Shown one piece after another: positions 22,403 to 29,110 of a stretch of DNA of 29,110 bases. The notes beneath the pieces are model-generated. The model was not told the DNA's origin. It made no database searches and was given only the letters and a program-made list of their open reading frames with translations. The translations under genes were made by a program, and so were the position numbers. The stretch covers positions 1 through 29,110 of the IMG/VR virus record IMGVR_UViG_3300042881_001585, one strand, 5' to 3'. Source of the DNA: a virus. Position 1 is the stretch's first letter. Each line of letters begins with the position of its first letter.

Positions 22403-25400
22403 ATGGCAGAAAAAGTAATAGGTCTTCGTATTCAACTAAATGGTTTTGATGGTGTAGTAACCAGTATAAAACAATTAGAGGAAGAATTAAAGAAGGCAAA
22501 AGAAGACCTCAATCAATTAGAAATTGGTAGTAATAACTTTAAGGAACTACAAACTCAAATATCAAATACCGAAGGAAAATTACTTGGGTTAAAGAAAGCA
22601 TCCGAAGGTATTGGACTTGAAAAACAATTAGAAGGTTATGGTAAGTTAGCCGGTGGTATCACATCATCGTTTGCTGCGGCACAAGCGGCAGTATCTTTAT
22701 TTGGTGCTGACTCTGTTGCTGTTGCTGAAGCGGCTGCCAAAGCCCAAAGTATTTTAACATTAGCACTTGCCGCTCGTGGTGTTCAGGAAACATTAGTTGG
22801 GGCAGAGATTGTTGCCAGAACGATTGCTGAAAAAGCAGCAACTGCTGCGACACTAGCAACCAACAACGCACTCAAATTATTATACACAACAATCGCATCA
22901 AATCCAATAGGAGCATTAGTTGCTGCGTTAGGATTATTAGTTGGAGCGATGATTGCCTTCAACTCTGAATCAGAACAAACTATTGATACACAAAAAGAAC
23001 TTGGTAAGGTAACATCTGATGAAGCAGTTAAATTAAAAACATATGGTCGTATCCTTCAAGATACCACCTCAACGAACAAACAGAGGAAAGAAGTTATACA
23101 GGAGTTGAATAAAATCTATCCTGGTTTTAATGCTTTAATCGGTGCTGAAAATAAATTGAATGAAGATGGTAAAAAGTTTTTAGATGCCAAAGTTCAATCA
23201 TTAATATTAGAGGCACAGACAAAACTTATTATCCAAAAGATTGCTGAAAACAATAATAAAATTATTGAAACAGAAAACAAAGCACTTGAAGATAATGTAT
23301 CCTTTTGGGAAAGTTTTGGAAATACAATTACAAGTTTTGGTAATGGTGTTCAAGCACAAGTTAAAGATGCTCAAACTGGTCTTAAGAATCAACAAGAAAC
23401 CACAGGTAAGATTACTACTGAAAATGAAAAGTGGTATAACTCATTAAAAAAGGTATTTGAAACATCAGGTAATTTAGATGATATATTAGACCCTATTACC
23501 AAAAAGTTATTGGCTCAAGCAAAAGCCGAGGCTGATTTGGCAAACAAAACAAACGATGCCAATAAAGCAACAGACGCTCAAATCGCAACACAAAAAGGAT
23601 TAGAAAGTCAGTTAACACTAACAGAAAAATTATACCAAAACACATTAGACCAAATTAAATCTTTAGTTGATATTGGTAAAGTTGATATTGCTGTTCCTGA
23701 TATTATAAAAAAATTAGATGAAATTGTTAGTGGAAGAAGAGCATTAGTTCCAAATACATTAGTAGATGTCTTTGATAAATTAGGTTTTTCTATTATTCAG
23801 GTTGGTGGTGAAATTATTGGATTAGAAAAGATTATTAATAGAGAATTAAATAAAGGTAGTGAAAAACTTTCAAGTGCGACTGGTGATAATATTGATTATT
23901 TACGAGACACATTTGGTGAATTTTATGATGAGATTAGAAATGAATTAACAACACAAACATTAGCACAGGGTGTGGAAGATTTTTCATTAACTGTTGGTAA
24001 TATTCTAAATAGAGCAACAAATTTATTGGCTAATGAAAGTATTACCAAAGAAGCGTTTGATGCTTTAGTAAAGATTACAGACCAATATAGAAGTATAAAT
24101 AAAGTCATTAAAGAAATACCTGGTCTTGAAAATATATTAGGGACTGGTGAAATTGAAAAGTTTTTAGACACCCAAAGAAAAATTAGTATTGCTGTTAAAG
24201 GTATTGGATATGATTATAATGATTTAACAAAACAAGTTACAGAAACTGATTTATCAACAATTAATTATGCTAAAGAATTAGAAAGTCAAAACACTCAAGT
24301 AGAACAATACACTAAAAAATTGTATGACTATTATCTTGCTCAATATAATGAGGAAACAAAATTATTTAAGAGAAGTGTAGATAACGCAAATTTAACTAAA
24401 GACCAACGAAAACAATTACTTGAAGCAGCGGGTGACGCAACAAAAGTAAAAGAAATTATACGACAAATATCAGTAGAAAGTGCTAATGGTATAAAGAATA
24501 TGGTTCTTACTGTGGTTGAAGAAGAGAATAAAATTAGAGCATTCTTATTTCAAGCACAAGAGTTAAGAAGTGAAGCAAGAGCACTTGATGCTGTTTCTGT
24601 TAAAGAAGCATTACTCAATAATCTTAAGTTAGTATATGATGTTACCCAAAAAGAAAATAAGATTATTATTGATACTAAAAAAACAGAAGCAGAACAATTA
24701 ATCGCTCTTGAAAATGATTTAGCACTTAAGGGTATAGACATTTCTAAATACTCTGAAGAAGAAAAAATAAAGATATTAAAGTATTATTCAGAAGAACAAG
24801 TTAAGGTTACTGATGAAACTGAAAAGAAGAAACAGGAAAAGATAAAAGATACAATAGATAAACTACAATTAAGTTTATCTACGATATCAAAAGGTTTAAG
24901 TGATATAGCATCATTAACAGCACAATCATTCCAAATCCAATTAGATAGATTGGAGACATCGTATGGTAATACTATGGACGGGATTGTTGGTGATACTGCT
25001 GAAGCAAATCAAAAAAGAGTTGAGGCAGAAAAAGCATACCAACAAGAAAAGGCGGCGATTGAAAGAAAGGCGAGATTAGCATCGTTGAAATTTACATTAG
25101 CACAAACCATAGCAAGTGGAGCACAGGCAGTTGTTTCAGCATTATCATTACCTCCACCATTTAGTGCGATTATCGCAGGTCTTAATGCTGCTGTTACATT
25201 ATTACAAGTTGGTATTATTCAAACACAGATTAACGATGTTCAATCACAACCATTAAGAAGAGGTGGTGTATTATCAAATGGAATATTAGCAGGTGGGGGA
25301 TTAGTATCTGGTCCATCACACGAACAGGGTGGAGTTTATGCCGGTGGTGGTTATACTTTAGAAGGTAATGAAGCAGTTATCAACAGACAATCAACATTAC

Positions 25401-25597
25401 AATACTCTGGTTTATTAAGTCAAATAAATCAACAAGGTGGTGGTCGTCCTATTATGGTTCAATCAGCAATGGATTCAAGATTAGTTGAAGCACTGGCAAA
25501 ACAAAAATCAGAACCAATTAGAGCGTATGTTGTTGAACAAGACATCACCAAGGCTCAAGGAATAAACAGAAGGTTAGAACAATTAGCATCGTTTTAA
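22403..25597 (+). CDS. Tape measure protein
   Basis: This 1064-residue protein has an N-terminal coiled coil (IKQLEEELKKAKEDLNQLE, about residues 20-40) and an Ala-rich region. A hydrophobic stretch follows at about 170-195 (ASNPIGALVAALGLLVGAMI). The long helical middle ends in an Ala/Leu/Ile-rich section (AIIAGLNAAVTLLQVGIIQT) and a glycine-rich C-terminus with GPSHEQGGVYAGGGYTLEGN and EAVINRQSTL. These are hallmarks of siphovirus tape measure proteins. The protein lies in the tail lumen, sets its length and assists DNA entry. At about 0.15 nm per residue the tail would be near 160 nm, as an estimate. The chaperone gene is six genes upstream and not directly adjacent. Confidence 0.9.
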   Translation: MAEKVIGLRIQLNGFDGVVTSIKQLEEELKKAKEDLNQLEIGSNNFKELQTQISNTEGKLLGLKKASEGIGLEKQLEGYGKLAGGITSSFAAAQAAVSLFGADSVAVAEAAAKAQSILTLALAARGVQETLVGAEIVARTIAEKAATAATLATNNALKLLYTTIASNPIGALVAALGLLVGAMIAFNSESEQTIDTQKELGKVTSDEAVKLKTYGRILQDTTSTNKQRKEVIQELNKIYPGFNALIGAENKLNEDGKKFLDAKVQSLILEAQTKLIIQKIAENNNKIIETENKALEDNVSFWESFGNTITSFGNGVQAQVKDAQTGLKNQQETTGKITTENEKWYNSLKKVFETSGNLDDILDPITKKLLAQAKAEADLANKTNDANKATDAQIATQKGLESQLTLTEKLYQNTLDQIKSLVDIGKVDIAVPDIIKKLDEIVSGRRALVPNTLVDVFDKLGFSIIQVGGEIIGLEKIINRELNKGSEKLSSATGDNIDYLRDTFGEFYDEIRNELTTQTLAQGVEDFSLTVGNILNRATNLLANESITKEAFDALVKITDQYRSINKVIKEIPGLENILGTGEIEKFLDTQRKISIAVKGIGYDYNDLTKQVTETDLSTINYAKELESQNTQVEQYTKKLYDYYLAQYNEETKLFKRSVDNANLTKDQRKQLLEAAGDATKVKEIIRQISVESANGIKNMVLTVVEEENKIRAFLFQAQELRSEARALDAVSVKEALLNNLKLVYDVTQKENKIIIDTKKTEAEQLIALENDLALKGIDISKYSEEEKIKILKYYSEEQVKVTDETEKKKQEKIKDTIDKLQLSLSTISKGLSDIASLTAQSFQIQLDRLETSYGNTMDGIVGDTAEANQKRVEAEKAYQQEKAAIERKARLASLKFTLAQTIASGAQAVVSALSLPPPFSAIIAGLNAAVTLLQVGIIQTQINDVQSQPLRRGGVLSNGILAGGGLVSGPSHEQGGVYAGGGYTLEGNEAVINRQSTLQYSGLLSQINQQGGGRPIMVQSAMDSRLVEALAKQKSEPIRAYVVEQDITKAQGINRRLEQLASF

Positions 25598-25619
25598 TTA
25601 CAACAAATATTTATAACTA

Positions 25620-28385
25620 ATGGCATTAAGAATTATTGATTTAGATATTGACGAATCCCTATCAGCAGATACAAGAGTATCGGAAATTGGTTGGGTATTA
25701 CAACCAGCAATAGAAACAGAGTTGATGTTTTTTTCCAACGATAGAATGGACGAAGCATCACTTAAAAAGGTAAAAGATTATATCTTGGAATATCAACCAG
25801 GTATGTTACCAGGTTATGTGAATTATGCTACTGGTGATACCAAAGATGATATGTTAATTAAACCTGTGTTGTTTGTTGAAAGACAAGCAGGTGAATCTGC
25901 TGATGAATATATTAGTAGATGTGTTGCTTATCACATCAACAACGAAGGTATGGAGTCAGACCAAGCATACGCTATCTGTAAATCAAAGAGTGAAAACTTT
26001 TATAAAGGACAAAAAATATCATTTGACTATGATGATACATTATCAACTGCTCGTGGTATGGGATTGGCTCTACACGAGAAATTTATGGGTGCCGAGTTAT
26101 ACATTATTTCTGCTAGAAATAATAAACAGAGTATGTTAGAAACTGCTGATAGGCTTGGAATACCACACAATAGAGTATTCGCTACAGGTTCTAATTTAGC
26201 AAAGATACAAAAGGTTAAAGACCTTAACATATCAAAACATTACGACAATAACGAAGATGTTATTCAACAACTTGGTAATAGAGGTATTCAATTTAGTTGT
26301 TCTTGTTTGGACGATATAAGTAACACAGGACAAGAAATCTTTGCCATAATGGAAAAGTATAGCCTGATAGGTTTTATTGATGGTAACCCCGTATTTTCAA
26401 CTCCTAATGAGGCAGAAATCTATGGTGAATCACTTGGTTGTAATGGACATCATAAACATATTGATGAAAATGGTAATGAGGTTTATATGGCTTGTGATGT
26501 TCACCCTAAAAAAGTTGAAGGTGAAATGTCTTTTGTATCAATTACAGATTATCCTCAATACATTACCGATACTGCTATTAGAGCAAAGAATTGGGTAGAT
26601 GAAAATGGATATGGTAGTTGTATGACTCCTGTTGGAAAATCAAGATTGAACCAACTTGCTAATAGAGAACCAGTATCATTAGACACCTTGAAAAGAATGA
26701 AAGCATTCGGTTCAAGACATAAGAAAGATTGGGAAAGTTCAAAGTCATTTGAAGATAATTGTGGTTATCTTGCTCTTGCTTCTTGGGGATTTGAACCATC
26801 AACTTATGATGATGTTATGAATTATTTGGATAGAGTAATAACTCGTGAAGAAATGTCTATCAACATAGAAATAGTTTGTGAACATTGTGGTTGGGAATGG
26901 GATTATAAAGATGGTGGTAATGACCCTTATGTTTGCCATAAATGTGGTTATGATAATAGAGAAACATTTGCTGAAGTAGGACCAAGAGGTGGTATTAAAG
27001 AAAGTGATAAAGCACCAAAATCAGATACACCAAACAAAAACCCCAAAGGTGAAGGTAGTGCCAAAGGTGATGCCTCAACAACAAGAGGTGCTGAAGTATC
27101 TAAAAGAGTTGAAGAAACATTACAAAATAAGAGTGATGACTTTAATGAAAAATACAAAGACAAACTTGGTTATGGTGTAAATCTTGGTATGTTAAAATCA
27201 GTTTATCAAAGAGGAGTTGGAGCCTATAACACATCACATTCACCAGCAGTTAAGTCAGCAGAACAATGGGCTCTTGCTCGTGTGAATGCGTTCTTATACT
27301 TGGTTAAAAATGGTAGACCTGAAAATCCAAAATATAATACTGACTATGATTTATTACCAACTAAACACCCAAAAAGAGAAGAATTATCTACAGAGTTTTC
27401 ATTAGAAGAATATTCTTTTGAGGAACTTGAAACGGTAAAGATGTTAAAGTTTTTATCTGAAACAGATTATGAAAAGTTTGAGGCAATTGTTGGTTCAATG
27501 CGTGGAGCAACAGAACAAGAAATCTACAAAAGAAATCACAAGTCACCAACAATATATTTCAAGTATGAACGAGTATTATCAGGAGCACCTGATAGAGAAT
27601 TCTGTTCATCAATAGAAAACAGATACTTTCGTAGATTAGAAATTGATTTATTAAGGGATACAAATGTAGAGTTTGGACACGAAGGTCAAGCATACTCAAA
27701 GTGGTTGTATAAGGGAGGACCAAATTGTGTTCACGCTTGGAAGAAATACTTATTCCAAAACAAATCAAAATCAGATGAAGGGTTCGCAGAAGGTAAGGCA
27801 GGTATGCCACCAAAGTCAATGCCGAATAATGGATACTACTCACCAGAAACAAAAAGAAAATCAGAGGTTGCTTATATCGTATCCCAACAGAATATGTCTA
27901 AACAAATGTTTAAGGCAGACGATGAACAACGAATGATTTATACTCCACTTATGTTACCAAACATTCTTATTCCAAGAATTGAAAATGATGAAACATATTT
28001 CGTAAGATTTAAACCAGAAGTAATTGAAAAGATTAGAAATAAGTTTATGATTGAGGGTAGGTTAAGAGCCTCAAACCTTGAACATAGTGACCAAAAGTTT
28101 AACGATATTGTTATGGTTGAATCGTGGATTGTTACTGGTCCAATGGACAAAGTATATCAATTAGGATTTACAGAACAACAAGTTCCATTTGGTTCTTGGA
28201 TTGGTGGTTATAAGATATTAGATACAGAAGAAGGTGATATGATTTGGAATGATTATATTAAGTCAGGAAAAGTTAAAGGTGCCAGTGTGGAGGGTGAGTT
28301 CTTATTAAAGTTCTACAAACAAGATTTTACAAAAGAAGACATTATACTTGAGGATATTATTAAGATATTGAATCAAGTAAAATAG
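25620..28385 (+). CDS. Multidomain head protein: HAD-like, zinc ribbon, DUF5824-like, Mu F-like, XkdF-like protease
   Basis: This 921-residue fusion has several parts. Residues 1-125: a head-morphogenesis-like start with DEYISRCVAYHIN and QAYAICKSK. Residues 133-215: a HAD-like phosphatase part with SFDYDDTLST, SAR (164-166) and a later HYDNNEDV. Residues 300-405: a segment with GSCMTPVGKSRLNQLANRE seen in other phage head proteins. Residues 420-442: a zinc ribbon with four Cys in CxxC pairs. Residues 488-585: DUF5824-like (VYQRGVGAYNTSHSP, QWALARVNAF, DLLPTKHP). Residues 640-715: Mu F-like minor head signature ending KGGPNCVHAWKKY. Residues 770-900: XkdF-like prohead protease with His822, Ser835 and KVKGASVEGEF. 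It sits just before the scaffold gene, where a protease is expected. Whether the chain is cut into pieces is unknown. Confidence 0.75.
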   Translation: MALRIIDLDIDESLSADTRVSEIGWVLQPAIETELMFFSNDRMDEASLKKVKDYILEYQPGMLPGYVNYATGDTKDDMLIKPVLFVERQAGESADEYISRCVAYHINNEGMESDQAYAICKSKSENFYKGQKISFDYDDTLSTARGMGLALHEKFMGAELYIISARNNKQSMLETADRLGIPHNRVFATGSNLAKIQKVKDLNISKHYDNNEDVIQQLGNRGIQFSCSCLDDISNTGQEIFAIMEKYSLIGFIDGNPVFSTPNEAEIYGESLGCNGHHKHIDENGNEVYMACDVHPKKVEGEMSFVSITDYPQYITDTAIRAKNWVDENGYGSCMTPVGKSRLNQLANREPVSLDTLKRMKAFGSRHKKDWESSKSFEDNCGYLALASWGFEPSTYDDVMNYLDRVITREEMSINIEIVCEHCGWEWDYKDGGNDPYVCHKCGYDNRETFAEVGPRGGIKESDKAPKSDTPNKNPKGEGSAKGDASTTRGAEVSKRVEETLQNKSDDFNEKYKDKLGYGVNLGMLKSVYQRGVGAYNTSHSPAVKSAEQWALARVNAFLYLVKNGRPENPKYNTDYDLLPTKHPKREELSTEFSLEEYSFEELETVKMLKFLSETDYEKFEAIVGSMRGATEQEIYKRNHKSPTIYFKYERVLSGAPDREFCSSIENRYFRRLEIDLLRDTNVEFGHEGQAYSKWLYKGGPNCVHAWKKYLFQNKSKSDEGFAEGKAGMPPKSMPNNGYYSPETKRKSEVAYIVSQQNMSKQMFKADDEQRMIYTPLMLPNILIPRIENDETYFVRFKPEVIEKIRNKFMIEGRLRASNLEHSDQKFNDIVMVESWIVTGPMDKVYQLGFTEQQVPFGSWIGGYKILDTEEGDMIWNDYIKSGKVKGASVEGEFLLKFYKQDFTKEDIILEDIIKILNQVK

Positions 28386-29110
28386 TTGTGGTTTTATATC
28401 ACAACAAAACAAAAGTATATTTATTATACATAAACAATAAATTTAAATAATTTAAATTATGAACGCAAAACAAGCAATTGATAAAATCGCTGAATTGTTA
28501 AAATTTACATTCAAGGCTGAAAAGTTTTATTCAACAAAACTAATAGATGGAACTGAAGTAACTAATAATCTAGATGAAGATTTTAAAATTGGTCAAGTAT
28601 TATATGTAGTAGGGGATTCAACTCTTACACCAGCACCGGCTGGCTCACATATAACTCGTGAAAATCTTAAGGTAACCGTTGATATTGAATCAGTGATTAT
28701 CGCAATTGAATCAGGTGATACCATCGCAGAAGATGCTATGGAAATGACTGAAGCAAGAGATGCTCAAGGACAACTTTTAGAATCTACTACTTTTGATGTT
28801 GGTGAAATGGTTTATCAAATTATGGAAAATGGTTCAAAAGAACCAGCACCAAATGGTGAACACCAAGTTGTATTAAAAGACGAATCTGGTAATGAAAATA
28901 AAATTAGAATTCAAGTTAAAGATGGTATCATCACAGAACGCTCAAATGTTGAAGAAATGGCAGCAGTAGGAAACCCTGAATCAGGAATTACTGAAGAGCC
29001 AGCATCAGGAGTTGAACGCGAAAACGATGGACTAGACAGATTATTAGGATTACTAGGTCCAATGATTGAGGAAATGACGAAAATGAAATCGGAAATGGAA
29101 TCAATGAAAG
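28270..29110. repeat. Right copy of diverged terminal repeat
   Basis: Aligns with 1-643 but carries 198 additional bases inside the scaffold gene. The window end corresponds to base 643 of the left copy. Most single-base differences lie between 28330 and 28740. The final stretch from about 29022 is identical to 555-643. Confidence 0.9.
28459..29110 (+). CDS. Putative capsid scaffold protein, long allele (partial)
   Basis: This frame is open from ATG at 28459 to the window end (217 codons). Residues 1-94 match the scaffold at 190-792 with several substitutions. About 66 extra residues follow, containing VGEMVYQIMENGSKEPAPNG and then a DGIITERS strand. The protein then returns to the shared EEPASGVE and coiled-coil start. 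The extra part repeats the layout of the first domain (G-x-V-Y strand, PAPxGxH turn, then a beta-like end). The 3' end is outside the window, so the total length is unknown; by analogy it would be about 266 residues. This is either another strain's allele or a second copy of the gene. Confidence 0.8.
   Translation, partial: MNAKQAIDKIAELLKFTFKAEKFYSTKLIDGTEVTNNLDEDFKIGQVLYVVGDSTLTPAPAGSHITRENLKVTVDIESVIIAIESGDTIAEDAMEMTEARDAQGQLLESTTFDVGEMVYQIMENGSKEPAPNGEHQVVLKDESGNENKIRIQVKDGIITERSNVEEMAAVGNPESGITEEPASGVERENDGLDRLLGLLGPMIEEMTKMKSEMESMK

Overview
This window is almost certainly the whole genome, or one unit length of it, of a small tailed bacteriophage of siphovirus type. The unit is about 28.3 kb and is assembled slightly past its own start. 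The host is most likely a member of the Bacteroidota. Four early promoters match the Bacteroidota consensus (TTG, 19-20 nt, TAnnTTTG), start codons follow A-rich leaders without a Shine-Dalgarno sequence, and the DNA is AT-rich. The proteins resemble those of Flavobacterium/Bacteroides-type phages. No bacterial, plasmid, tRNA or CRISPR sequence is visible. Names rest on motif recognition by eye; no database search was run.

Layout, read as a circle. (1) Packaging and tail, + strand, 12994-25597: two small proteins, a candidate small terminase, a 41-residue basic protein, a degenerate Dam-like methyltransferase, large terminase, a tail assembly chaperone interrupted by a -1 frameshift at a run of ten T, tail terminator, a gp10-like joining protein, three tail proteins and the tape measure. 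(2) Head, 25620-28385, continuing at 1-1765: a 921-residue fusion (HAD-like, zinc ribbon, DUF5824-like, Mu F-like and XkdF-like protease parts), scaffold and major capsid. (3) Tail tube and host contact, 1818-6332: tube protein, terminator, then two modular adhesin-like proteins with Pro/Thr linkers among small virion proteins. (4) Portal and connector, 6332-8046. (5) Early block, - strand, 8043-11293: eight small genes, four with their own near-identical promoter module, including a GNAT acetyltransferase, two very acidic proteins, and two paralogous zinc-finger proteins at the two ends. (6) A short + strand block, 11384-12814: a small basic protein, a helix-turn-helix protein and a DUF6291-like protein, the only replication candidate. 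It is followed by two terminators.

The strongest points for follow-up are these. The two contig ends carry diverged copies of the same locus, and the scaffold gene in one copy has 66 extra codons that look like a second copy of a small domain. The chaperone frameshift is either programmed or a homopolymer error. The head protein is an unusually large fusion. The methyltransferase has lost its expected NPPY motif. Pro/Thr linkers recur across four virion proteins, and two adhesins share a C-terminal module and an exact 29-base repeat. The early promoters are repeated and partly lie inside the end of the preceding gene. No lysis gene, integrase, polymerase or helicase is recognisable.
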